The translations under genes were made by a program, and so were the position numbers. DNA of 64,000 nt from Paenibacillus sp. BK033 (GTDB taxonomy: Bacteria > Bacillota > Bacilli > Paenibacillales > Paenibacillaceae), in contig NZ_SLVP01000001.1 of assembly GCF_004345425.1 (NCBI RefSeq), positions 930,001 to 994,000 on the forward strand, read 5' to 3'. The notes under the pieces were generated by a model. It ran no database searches. It was not told the DNA's origin and saw only the letters and a list, made by a program, of their open reading frames with translations. Of the stretch, positions 17,310 to 24,929 are shown in pieces (position 1 is the stretch's first letter; each line of letters opens with the position of its first letter).

Positions 17310-17762
17310 ATGAAGCCAGTTCGAAACTCAGCTAAAGCTATTATTATGGAGGACCAGAAAATATTATTGACGGTTAATAAGGATGATGAGGGGCTTTTCT
17401 ATTTGTGTCCAGGCGGCGGACAAGAGCATTCCGAGAGTTTGAGGCAAGCGGTAGTAAGAGAATGTCTCGAGGAGATTGGAGAAGAGGTAGAGGTTCAAGA
17501 TCTTGTCTACATACGTGAATATATCGGCAGGAACCACAATGACGGCGATTCAGGAATGCATCAGGTTGAATTTTATTTCGAGTGTGATCTGGTTTCCCCA
17601 AATCCAACCTTTGAGCATGTGTCTGTTCCGGATGAACATCAAGTAGGAGTTGAATGGATGGAAATTAAACGGCTGGATGAGATCCGATTCTACCCAAGCG
17701 AGTTAGGGAAGAGAATTAAAAATAAAGATAAAAGCAGGCATTATCTGGGTGATGTGAATTAG
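17310..17762 (+). CDS. NUDIX hydrolase
   Basis: 150-residue cytoplasmic pyrophosphohydrolase. A complete NUDIX box starts at the GGGQEHSE segment (about residue 35) and runs through ESLRQAVVRECLEEIGEEV, matching G-x5-E-x7-RE-x2-EE-x-G. The C-terminal HYLGDVN end is common in YjhB-type family members. Substrate class (nucleoside diphosphate derivative) is inferred from the family. Start ATG follows GGGGAGTG. It heads a short run with the GNAT, unknown and HAD genes. Confidence 0.88.
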   Translation: MKPVRNSAKAIIMEDQKILLTVNKDDEGLFYLCPGGGQEHSESLRQAVVRECLEEIGEEVEVQDLVYIREYIGRNHNDGDSGMHQVEFYFECDLVSPNPTFEHVSVPDEHQVGVEWMEIKRLDEIRFYPSELGKRIKNKDKSRHYLGDVN

Positions 17763-17777
17763 ATAGGAGCATGGATT

Positions 17778-18251
17778 GTGAAGGTCGTAAACGCAACGAA
17801 AGAGGATATAAAGCAGTGGTTGATATTGGCTGCTGAAGTGGAAGAGTTGTTTGGACCGATGGTGAATGATCCATTGTTTGTTCGGACGCTTGAACGCAAT
17901 ATTTGCGAGGGCAGGGCATTTTGCATACGGGAAAATGACGGGGTGCCTGGAGAACCGTTGCTTGGAGGCATCCTGATCTCAACGAGAAATGCTCCTTCCT
18001 ATAAGATAGGCTGGCTGGCAGTATCTGAAAAGGCAAGAAATCAAGGAGCGGCCTCCGCGCTTATGAGGCATGTCCTTGAACTTTTTCAATCCCCGGCAGA
18101 GGTGTCAGTCGTTACGTTTGGCGAAGATTTGGAGGGTGGACTTCCGGCAAGAAAGCTGTACGAAAAGTTTGGTTTTGTACCTCAAGAAGATCCCATTCCG
18201 CGTGGACCGGAAGGCGGCGGCAGGCAGTTATACATATTAATGTTGGATTAA
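17778..18251 (+). CDS. GNAT-family N-acetyltransferase
   Basis: 157 residues. Motif A VSEKARNQGAASALMRHVL replaces the usual RGxGxG/A with RNQGAA, still a plausible CoA loop; motif B is ARKLYEKFGFVPQEDP. GTG start at 17778 with AGGAG 9 nt upstream; the ATG at 17771 is too close to the ribosome site. 15 nt after the NUDIX gene and 15 nt before the next, so probably one transcript. Acceptor unknown. Confidence 0.85.
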   Translation: MKVVNATKEDIKQWLILAAEVEELFGPMVNDPLFVRTLERNICEGRAFCIRENDGVPGEPLLGGILISTRNAPSYKIGWLAVSEKARNQGAASALMRHVLELFQSPAEVSVVTFGEDLEGGLPARKLYEKFGFVPQEDPIPRGPEGGGRQLYILMLD

Positions 18252-18266
18252 AGAGGAGGGGATGCC

Positions 18267-18566
18267 ATGAGACTTGAAGAACATCAGATTTCTGAATTGT
18301 ACAACAGTCTAGCGGCGGCAGAACAAGATGAATTAATCAGGCTGCTATCGAAGGCTTTTAAAACTGAAATTTCGCTGATGCAGGAAGCATTGGCCTCCAT
18401 GCCTCTGGAACAATTGATGCCTATGAGAGATATCGTTCGCGGGTATGTATTAACGAAGAAAAATGTGCCTAGTATCATGGATGCTTATACTGCGCTTGAT
18501 ACGGGCAAGCTGCCAAGGAAGATCTCGTTTGGCCGTGGACGGGAGCCGGCTGACCATGCGGATTAA
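18267..18566 (+). CDS. Hypothetical protein, helical
   Basis: 99-residue soluble protein, MRLEEHQISELYNSL start, mostly charged helices with LPRKISFGRGREP near the end. I do not recognise a family. Ribosome site GAGGAGGGG is strong. Its 3' end overlaps the start of the HAD hydrolase gene by 11 nt in another frame, which implies translational coupling. Confidence 0.65.
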   Translation: MRLEEHQISELYNSLAAAEQDELIRLLSKAFKTEISLMQEALASMPLEQLMPMRDIVRGYVLTKKNVPSIMDAYTALDTGKLPRKISFGRGREPADHAD

Positions 18567-19236
18567 AGCGGTACTCTTTGATCTGGACGGGACGTTGCTC
18601 GACCGCGATGCCTCATTGGCTTTGTTTATCGATGATCAATATGAACGTTATCCGGCGTTTCAGAAGGTAGCCAAGGATATTTTTGCGAAGCGGTTCATTG
18701 AACTTGATCAGCATGGCTATGTGTGGAAGGATAAGGTATATCAGCAGCTGTTGGCGGAATTCCAGATTCCAGGCTTACGGTGGGAAGAGCTGCTGGACGA
18801 TTATTTGAAGTCGTTTCAACAGCATTGCGTCGGGTTCCCTCATCTCATTGAGATGCTGTCCTCTATAAAAAGCCGCGGAATCAAAATCGCCCTTATTTCA
18901 AACGGTTACGGCCAATTTCAGTACGATAATTTCAAAGCATTAGGCATTAGTCCCTTTTTCGACGAGGTTCTTATCTCGGAATGGGAAGGGCTGCGCAAGC
19001 CGGATCCGGCTATTTTTCAAAGAGCTTTGGACAAGCTTGGCGTGAAGGCGAAGGATGCCGTTTTTGTCGGCGACCACCCGGATAGCGATATAAGAGGCAG
19101 CCGTGCGGTTGGCATGAAGGCTGTGTGGAAGTACAACCCTTACTTTTCTCCCGATGTTGAGGCGGATGGCGTTATTCATGATTTGGATGAACTACTCAAG
19201 TTTGTATTTCCAGCTGCCGGTTTATCGTTTAAGTAA
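18556..19236 (+). CDS. HAD-superfamily phosphatase
   Basis: 226-residue haloacid-dehalogenase hydrolase of subfamily I. Motif I FDLDGTLLDRD at residues 8-18 with nucleophile Asp9, motif II ALISNGYG, motif III KPDPAIFQRAL, motif IV VFVGDHPDSDIRGSRAVGM, and an alpha-helical cap between I and II. ATG at 18556 overlaps the previous gene; GGGAGCC precedes it. Substrate unknown; relatives act on small phosphomonoesters. Last gene of the NUDIX-GNAT-HAD run. Confidence 0.88.
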   Translation: MRIKAVLFDLDGTLLDRDASLALFIDDQYERYPAFQKVAKDIFAKRFIELDQHGYVWKDKVYQQLLAEFQIPGLRWEELLDDYLKSFQQHCVGFPHLIEMLSSIKSRGIKIALISNGYGQFQYDNFKALGISPFFDEVLISEWEGLRKPDPAIFQRALDKLGVKAKDAVFVGDHPDSDIRGSRAVGMKAVWKYNPYFSPDVEADGVIHDLDELLKFVFPAAGLSFK

Positions 19237-19264
19237 TATTCGATCAAGAACATGAAGGTGAGTT

Positions 19265-19298
19265 AGGCGAAGAGATTCGCCTTAAAAATTTTTTTGCT
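19265..19298 (+). terminator. Terminator after the HAD gene
   Basis: Stem AGGCGAA / TTCGCCT with a 4-nt loop, then a run of T (19289-19295). Confidence 0.7.
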
Positions 19299-19302
19299 TA
19301 GG

Positions 19303-19329
19303 TGTCACACTTCATATCCCCTCCCCGTC
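19303..19329 (+). promoter_or_regulatory. ECF41-type sigma factor promoter
   Basis: TGTCACA (19303-19309), exactly 16 nt, then CGTC (19326-19329). This is the promoter motif I know for ECF41 sigma factors, here 33 nt upstream of the oxidoreductase gene and its ECF41 gene. It predicts autoregulation of the pair. Confidence 0.75.
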
Positions 19330-19362
19330 ATACAGATAAAAATGGCGAAGGGATGATGTGCG

Positions 19363-20664
19363 ATGCAAAAGGTTGACGTTGTTGTGGTTGGTGGAGGAAT
19401 TGCGGGGTTAACCGCTGCTATTTACGCAGCCAAAGCCGGGAAACAAACGGTGGTCATTGAAAAACAGAACCGCTTGGGCGGCCGAGCCGTTTCCAACAAG
19501 AAAAAAGGTGCTTACTTTAATCTGGGCGCGCATGCCTTGTATCAGGGGGACGCGTATGCGACTTTCAGGGAACTGGGATTGGCCTTACAAGGAAAGCGGC
19601 CTTCATCGTTCGCTTATGGCGTTTGGAAAGGGAAATTAAGCCCCTTGCCTTCGGATATGAAATCCTTGTTTACAACCCCGCTATTGTCCTGGCAAGGAAA
19701 GATGGAGTTTGCTTCCTGCCTTATGAAAGTTAAAAAAGCGGATACTCGTCAATTTGACGGAATCAGTATCCGCGAATGGGTAGAAGGGAATATGCGAGAT
19801 CCGATGGTACGCAATATCTTTTATTCGCTCTTGCGTGCCGCCAGTTATGTGGTTGGGCCTGATTTGCCAGCCGCTGGTCCCGTGTTGAAGCAGCTGCAGA
19901 ATGCCCTTAAAGGCGCATTGTACCTGGATCGCGGCTGGGGCGAAATGGTTGAAGAATTGCATCAAAAGGCATCCGATCTGGGCGTAACGTTTTTAACCAA
20001 TAGCAAAGTCTCGTCCATCGATACCCATGGAGGTATCGTACGGCAGGTGCTCTGCGCAGACGGAACGAAAATCGATACGAACCATGTTATCCTTGCCACA
20101 GCGCCTTCCATAGCCAATGAGTTGGTGCCCTTTGCGGAAAAAACCGCCCTTCATACTTGGAAAGAACAAGCGATTGAGGTCACCGCGGCTTGCCTCGATG
20201 TGGCCTTGAAGCGGCTTCCCGAGCCTAAACAACAATTTGCTTACGGGATTGATCAGACCGTGCTTTTCAGCAATTATTCTCGTGCTGCTTATCTAAGCGA
20301 TGATGGAGCGCAGGTCATATCGCTTATTAAGTACCAAGGGAAAGAACCGGACCCGGATAAAGATTTGAAAGAACTGGAAGGCGTGCTGGATTTAATGCAG
20401 CCGGGATGGCGGGAAGAATTGATTGTCAAGCAATACCTTCCAAAAATGACGGTTTGTCACGACTTTATGCATATGAAACGTCTTGAGAATCCCGGACCCG
20501 CTGTCCCTGAAATACAAGGATTGTATGTAGCAGGAGAATGGGCGTCGCATGGTGAAGTATTGGCCGATGCGGCGACGGCAAGCGCCAAAAGAGCCGTACA
20601 ACACATGCTCTCCCTTGAGGGTAAGGAGAGGAATGCCTTTTATGAGCATAGAGGAGTTATATAA
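19363..20664 (+). CDS. FAD-dependent oxidoreductase, phytoene-desaturase-like
   Basis: 433-residue NAD(P)/FAD amine-oxidase-fold protein. The dinucleotide loop VVVGGGIAGLTAAIYAAKAG is at residues 6-25, the second FAD motif NRLGGRAVS near 43, and the C-terminal FAD motif LYVAGEWASHGEVLADAA near 395. No signal peptide or membrane segment. ECF41 sigma genes are commonly paired with a carboxymuconolactone decarboxylase, oxidoreductase or epimerase; this is the oxidoreductase version and the predicted target of the sigma factor. Its 3' end overlaps the sigma gene. Substrate unknown. Confidence 0.88.
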   Translation: MQKVDVVVVGGGIAGLTAAIYAAKAGKQTVVIEKQNRLGGRAVSNKKKGAYFNLGAHALYQGDAYATFRELGLALQGKRPSSFAYGVWKGKLSPLPSDMKSLFTTPLLSWQGKMEFASCLMKVKKADTRQFDGISIREWVEGNMRDPMVRNIFYSLLRAASYVVGPDLPAAGPVLKQLQNALKGALYLDRGWGEMVEELHQKASDLGVTFLTNSKVSSIDTHGGIVRQVLCADGTKIDTNHVILATAPSIANELVPFAEKTALHTWKEQAIEVTAACLDVALKRLPEPKQQFAYGIDQTVLFSNYSRAAYLSDDGAQVISLIKYQGKEPDPDKDLKELEGVLDLMQPGWREELIVKQYLPKMTVCHDFMHMKRLENPGPAVPEIQGLYVAGEWASHGEVLADAATASAKRAVQHMLSLEGKERNAFYEHRGVI

Positions 20665-21505
20665 ACGTTATAAAACGGAGCTGTTTTCGTTAGCCTATCG
20701 GATGCTCGGCAGCGTCATGGATGCGGAAGATATCGTACAAGATGCTTTTTTGAGCTATAACGGGCTGTCTGATGCCGGGACCATTCGAAACGAAAGGGCA
20801 TTTTTATACAAAATCGTCACGAATCGCTGTCTTGATCTTTTGCGCTCGTCGGCCAAAAAAAGGGAAATGTACGTTGGTCCTTGGCTTCCGGAGCCCCTCC
20901 TCGATAAAGGGACCCCGGACAACGACCCATCCAATAAGTATTTGCGGTCCGAGTCGATTTCCACGGCTTATCTTCTGCTTCTGCAGCAACTGAGCGCAAC
21001 GGAAAGGGCGGTTTTTCTTCTTCGGGAGATTTTTCATTATTCGTTTGAAGAGATTGCCGATATGGTCGGGAAAAGCAGTACGAATTGCAGGCAAATTTTC
21101 CACCGCGCCAAAAAAAGCATCCATTTCGACCCGGATGAGCAACCGTCGGTTTCCGTTGCGGAGGAGAATATTAAAGAGTTTGTGAATTCACTCTTGCAAG
21201 GAAATACGGCAAAGCTTCTTGAATTGGTAAGCGAAAACGTGGTGTTCTACTCGGACGGCGGAGGCAAAGTAAGAGCGGCGCAAGTGCCTGTTGTCGGATT
21301 CGAGCAAGTGCTGAAGCTGCATCAATATTCGATCAACCTGCATGGGGGTAAGATTACGTATTCGTTCCTCATGGTGAATGGGCTCCCTGGAATCCTCCTT
21401 CATTCGGATGAAGGGATTCAATACGTTTATTCTTTTGCTTATCGGGATCATAAGATCGAAGAAATTTATGCTGTCGCCAATCCGGAAAAGTTACGCCATC
21501 TTTAG
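20633..21505 (+). CDS. ECF41-family RNA polymerase sigma factor with SnoaL-like tail
   Basis: 290-residue extracytoplasmic-function sigma factor. Sigma2 (residues 10-73, YRMLGSVMDAEDIVQD), sigma4 (110-165, with SFEEIADMVGKSSTNCRQIFHRAK), then a C-terminal SnoaL-like domain of about 110 residues. Group hallmarks are the linker WLPEP (84-88), DGGGK (208-212) and NPEKL near the C-terminus. In this group the tail controls activity in place of an anti-sigma factor; none is encoded nearby. The start overlaps the oxidoreductase gene by 32 nt, giving coupled translation; AAGGAGAG precedes it. ATG at 20642 is an alternative. Confidence 0.93.
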   Translation: MPFMSIEELYKRYKTELFSLAYRMLGSVMDAEDIVQDAFLSYNGLSDAGTIRNERAFLYKIVTNRCLDLLRSSAKKREMYVGPWLPEPLLDKGTPDNDPSNKYLRSESISTAYLLLLQQLSATERAVFLLREIFHYSFEEIADMVGKSSTNCRQIFHRAKKSIHFDPDEQPSVSVAEENIKEFVNSLLQGNTAKLLELVSENVVFYSDGGGKVRAAQVPVVGFEQVLKLHQYSINLHGGKITYSFLMVNGLPGILLHSDEGIQYVYSFAYRDHKIEEIYAVANPEKLRHL

Positions 21506-21512
21506 AAATATT

Positions 21513-21554
21513 GACCCTTATCTCCGTTTTTTTGGGGAGGGGGTCTTTTTTTCT
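21513..21554 (+). terminator. Terminator after the ECF41 gene
   Basis: Stem GACCC..TCTCC / GGGGA..GGGTC around a T-rich loop, followed by TTTTTTTCTTT. Confidence 0.65.
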
Positions 21555-21632
21555 TTCATTTTGACACCTATCGTAAGATCGTCTACCTCACCTACTTAGC
21601 AGACCTTATTTTTGTATCCCTAAATAGAGCGT

Positions 21633-21711
21633 TTTATCGGTTTGGCTGGGTAAGCAAACACGATAAAGTAAGGATTAAAGAAAGCACTTACATTTTGCAT
21701 GAAGCGCTTTC
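21633..21711 (+). promoter_or_regulatory. Two dyads upstream of sugar cluster 1
   Basis: Dyad one: TTTATCG-GTTTG (21633-21644) against CAAACACGATAAA (21655-21667), one-base bulge. Dyad two: GAAAGCACTT (21680-21689) against GAAGCGCTTTC (21701-21711). Position just before the first binding-protein gene makes them operator candidates for the YesN-type regulator or catabolite control. Which protein binds is unknown. Confidence 0.45.
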
Positions 21712-21737
21712 TCCAATAAGAGAGGGGTAGTCGAAAC

Positions 21738-23045
21738 ATGAGAGCAAAGAAGAAAGCCGGAATGATGCTGACCGCCGGGATGGCGCTGGCATTAGCCGTA
21801 ACGGGATGTTCCTCGTCCAACGGCGGCAATAACACGGATAACAAAACGAATAACGGGAACGCAGGCGGCAAGAGCGGTAGTCCGGTGGAAATTACGTTCT
21901 GGAATATGTTCGGCGGCGGCGAAGGGGATTTCGTCGATCAGATTATTAAAGGATTTAACGATTCGCAGCAAGAGGTGAGCGTGAAGCAGCTGCGTCTGGA
22001 ATCGAACGAATATTACGCGAAGCTAGGCACGGCGCTTTCTTCTTCCAAGGGTCCGGATGTAGCCGTAGCCCACGTTGACCGGATTTCTCCTTTTGTGAAA
22101 GCGAAGCAAATTGTGCCCGTTGACGAGCTTGCAAGCAAGGTCGGGTTTGATCTCGGTCAGATCAGCGAATCGAATATGACAAGCGTCACTTATGAAGGCA
22201 AGCCTTACGCGGTACCGCTCGACACCCACTTCCACATGCTTTATTACAATAAGGACATTCTCAAAAAAGCGAATCTGTTAAAGGAGGATGAGACGCCGAA
22301 GCTTGATAATGTAAGTCCGGAAGGTTATTTGAATACGTTGGCACAAATTAAAACAGCCGTTCCGGATGTGCAGGCGATGGCCGTTAACACGCCGTATTTC
22401 CAAGAGCCTTTCCTGAATATGTACTATGAAGCCGGCGGCGATATCCTCTCATCGGATTTGAAGAAAGCCGCTATTAACAATGACAAAGCGCTGAGCGTAC
22501 TGAAATTCTATGACGATATTTATACCCAGCAGTATGCGGACATTAACGATAAAAACCCGTGGGATACGTTTAGCAACGGCAAAGCCGCCTTCTGGTTTGG
22601 CGGGGTGTGGGAAGCTGGCGTGCTGCTTGGCGATGCTTCGAAACATATCGGCGCAATGCCGCTGCCGGCGATTTTCGGAAGCCAGACGCATTGGGGAAGC
22701 TCGCATACGCTTGTAATTCCGTCGTATGTCTCAGCGGAGAAACAAGAGGCCGCTGCCAAGTTTATGAAATACTTCTCCGAAGTGGGCGGACAGACTTGGG
22801 GCAATGCCGGTCATGTACCTGCGAACAGCAAGGTAACGGCAAGCGAAGAGTACAATAAGCTGCCATATCGCCAGTTCTTTATCGAAGCGCAGAAGACCGT
22901 CAAATTCGCGCCGCAAACCGATAATTATACGACGATCATTACGACGATTGCCGAATCGCTGCAAAACATCATTTTCCATAACGAATCGGCTGAGGACGGA
23001 TTGAAGGATTTGGAGAAGCAGATTAACGAGATTTTGGCTAACTAA
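21738..23045 (+). CDS. Sugar ABC transporter substrate-binding lipoprotein (cluster 1)
   Basis: 435-residue family-1 extracellular solute-binding protein. Lipoprotein signal with lipobox AVTGCSS (Cys24), then a Gly/Asn/Ser linker, then the binding fold (EITFWNMFGGGEGDFVDQII onward). Captures a carbohydrate outside the membrane and delivers it to the two permeases that follow. Sugar unknown. First gene of the cluster and separated from the permeases by a stem-loop, as usual where the binding protein is made in excess. A clearly related copy lies at 28413. Confidence 0.92.
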   Translation: MRAKKKAGMMLTAGMALALAVTGCSSSNGGNNTDNKTNNGNAGGKSGSPVEITFWNMFGGGEGDFVDQIIKGFNDSQQEVSVKQLRLESNEYYAKLGTALSSSKGPDVAVAHVDRISPFVKAKQIVPVDELASKVGFDLGQISESNMTSVTYEGKPYAVPLDTHFHMLYYNKDILKKANLLKEDETPKLDNVSPEGYLNTLAQIKTAVPDVQAMAVNTPYFQEPFLNMYYEAGGDILSSDLKKAAINNDKALSVLKFYDDIYTQQYADINDKNPWDTFSNGKAAFWFGGVWEAGVLLGDASKHIGAMPLPAIFGSQTHWGSSHTLVIPSYVSAEKQEAAAKFMKYFSEVGGQTWGNAGHVPANSKVTASEEYNKLPYRQFFIEAQKTVKFAPQTDNYTTIITTIAESLQNIIFHNESAEDGLKDLEKQINEILAN

Positions 23046-23063
23046 TACAGCTCTTGATTGGAT

Positions 23064-23094
23064 GGCTGGGCAGGTACGGCGTTACTGTCCGGCC
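23064..23094 (+). promoter_or_regulatory. Intercistronic stem-loop after binding protein 1
   Basis: GGCTGGGCAGGTA (23064-23076) pairs with TACTGTCCGGCC (23083-23094), with a 6-nt loop and no T run. Likely an RNA stabiliser or attenuator limiting permease expression relative to the binding protein. Confidence 0.5.
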
Positions 23095-23139
23095 GACTCT
23101 TGATACAAGAATGACGTAGAGAAGCAGGGAGAAACACAT

Positions 23140-24048
23140 ATGGATACCAAACCGATTGAACTGCGCAAGAAGAGAGTGTCGGGCAACCGGGCAAAAGCCG
23201 AGCTAAAAGCGATCCTGTATATTGTTCCTTTTTTGATCCCGTTCGCCCTATTTTATTTGTGGCCCGTCCTGCGCGGCACCTGGATTAGCCTGCATGTCTG
23301 GAATATTCAAGGGATACAGCGGTACGTGGCGTTAGACAATTACAAGCGGATTTTCGAAAATAGCGATTTCTACAACTATTTATGGAACTCGTTTTATTTT
23401 GTGCTCATCTGCGCTCCGACGGTTCTCGTATTGGGGCTAGTTCTGGCGCTCATTATTAATCAACGGATCTGGCTGAGAACTTTGATTCGTTCCGTCTATT
23501 TCCTTCCTTATGTTTTGTCGGTTTCGGTCATCAGCTTTATTTGGCTGAAGCTGTTTGATCCGAAGAACGGTCCGGTCAACGGCTTGCTGGGGCTACTTGG
23601 CTTTCCTCAGGACATCAATTGGCTGACGGACCACCGGTTTGTATGGTGGGCGATTACGATTGCGACCGACTGGTGGACGGTTGGATTCGTTATGGTGCTG
23701 TTTCTGGCGGGTCTTCAGGAAATTCCCCAGGATCATTATGAAGCGGCTACGATCGACGGGGCTGGGGCATGGGGCAAATTCTGGCATATTACGATACCGG
23801 GCTTGTCGAGAGTCATGAAAATTCAAATCTTCTATCAGGTGATCAGCTGCTTGAAATTATTCGGTCAAGTTCAGATTATGACGGGCGGCGGTCCGGGTGA
23901 CTCGACGAATACGATGATCCGTTATATTTACGTGACGGGCTTCAAGAAGGACATGTTTGGCCTGGCTTCCGCGCAGTCCATCGTATTTTGCGTCATCATG
24001 CTGCTCATTGCGGTCATTCAATTTAAACTTACGGATCGAAAGGATTGA
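23140..24048 (+). CDS. Sugar ABC transporter permease, MalF-like (cluster 1)
   Basis: 302-residue inner-membrane permease with six predicted segments. The cytoplasmic EAA loop YEAATIDGAGAWGKFWHITIP (about residues 205-225) docks the ATPase. Start ATG follows a GAAGCAGGGAGAAACA leader. Works with the next permease; no ATPase gene is present in the cluster, so a shared ATPase of the MsmX type elsewhere is expected from Bacillus precedent. Confidence 0.93.
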   Translation: MDTKPIELRKKRVSGNRAKAELKAILYIVPFLIPFALFYLWPVLRGTWISLHVWNIQGIQRYVALDNYKRIFENSDFYNYLWNSFYFVLICAPTVLVLGLVLALIINQRIWLRTLIRSVYFLPYVLSVSVISFIWLKLFDPKNGPVNGLLGLLGFPQDINWLTDHRFVWWAITIATDWWTVGFVMVLFLAGLQEIPQDHYEAATIDGAGAWGKFWHITIPGLSRVMKIQIFYQVISCLKLFGQVQIMTGGGPGDSTNTMIRYIYVTGFKKDMFGLASAQSIVFCVIMLLIAVIQFKLTDRKD

Positions 24049-24058
24049 GGGGATTAAC

Positions 24059-24871
24059 ATGAACAAGTGGGCTCTTAACATCATTGCAACGGTACTGGCG
24101 TTTCTTTTCGTGTTCCCGCTCATCTGGATGCTGCTTGTCTCCTTGAAGCCGGACGGAACGAACGTTTATGCCATGTCCGACTGGGTTCATTTCGCTGATT
24201 TGACGTTTAGCAATTACAAGAAGGTGATAACCGGCTCCGAGATTCTCAGATGGACCTGGAACAGCACGGTGATCGGCGTCATGACAACGCTGCTATCCAT
24301 ACTGCTCAGCTCTCTGGCAGCTTACTCTTTCTCCAAAATGCCGTTTAAGAGCAAAGGCTTTTTATTTGTTCTAATAACCTCGGGACTTCTTATTCCGACA
24401 GAAGCGATACTGATTCCATTATACGAAACGACGCTGCATCTGAATCTGATTGACAATAAGTGGGCTATTATTCTTCCCGGCCTTACGAATCCGATTGGCA
24501 TTCTTCTTCTGAAGCAATTTATGGACGGCGTTCCGAAGGATTATATTGAAGCTGCTCAAATTGACGGGAGCGGAACCTTCCGGATTTGGTGGAACATCTG
24601 CCTGCCGCTGACGAAATCGGCGATGGTTTCCGTTGGCATATTCTTTCTGATTTTATCCTGGAACAATTTCCTCTGGCCTTATCTAACGATTACCTCGGAG
24701 GAAAATATGATATTGTCGGCAGGACTGCCTACGTTTTTATCGAATAATAATATGTCTTTGAATATGATTATGACGGCAAGCGGCATTGCGGCTATTCCAA
24801 CGATCTTGGTCTTTGCGATTCTACAGCGCCATATTGTGCAAGGTGTGGCAATGTCGGGTGTGAAGGGCTAA
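24059..24871 (+). CDS. Sugar ABC transporter permease, MalG-like (cluster 1)
   Basis: 270-residue second permease, six predicted membrane segments, EAA loop YIEAAQIDGSGTFRIWWNICLP near residue 165. ATG at 24059 follows GAGGGGATTAAC; the frame upstream runs antiparallel to the previous gene's coding sequence and is not used. 10 nt after the first permease. Ends with the short GVAMSGVKG tail typical of this family. Confidence 0.93.
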   Translation: MNKWALNIIATVLAFLFVFPLIWMLLVSLKPDGTNVYAMSDWVHFADLTFSNYKKVITGSEILRWTWNSTVIGVMTTLLSILLSSLAAYSFSKMPFKSKGFLFVLITSGLLIPTEAILIPLYETTLHLNLIDNKWAIILPGLTNPIGILLLKQFMDGVPKDYIEAAQIDGSGTFRIWWNICLPLTKSAMVSVGIFFLILSWNNFLWPYLTITSEENMILSAGLPTFLSNNNMSLNMIMTASGIAAIPTILVFAILQRHIVQGVAMSGVKG

Positions 24872-24929
24872 TGATCGGGTAGACGCTTGCCAATAAAAAC
24901 GGCATGTCCGGCAGGAGCAGCGAGGTACA

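Noticed and set aside
21701..21711. Possible catabolite-responsive element (GAAGCGCTTTC)
   Set aside because: One base is missing against the consensus, so I describe it only as a dyad.
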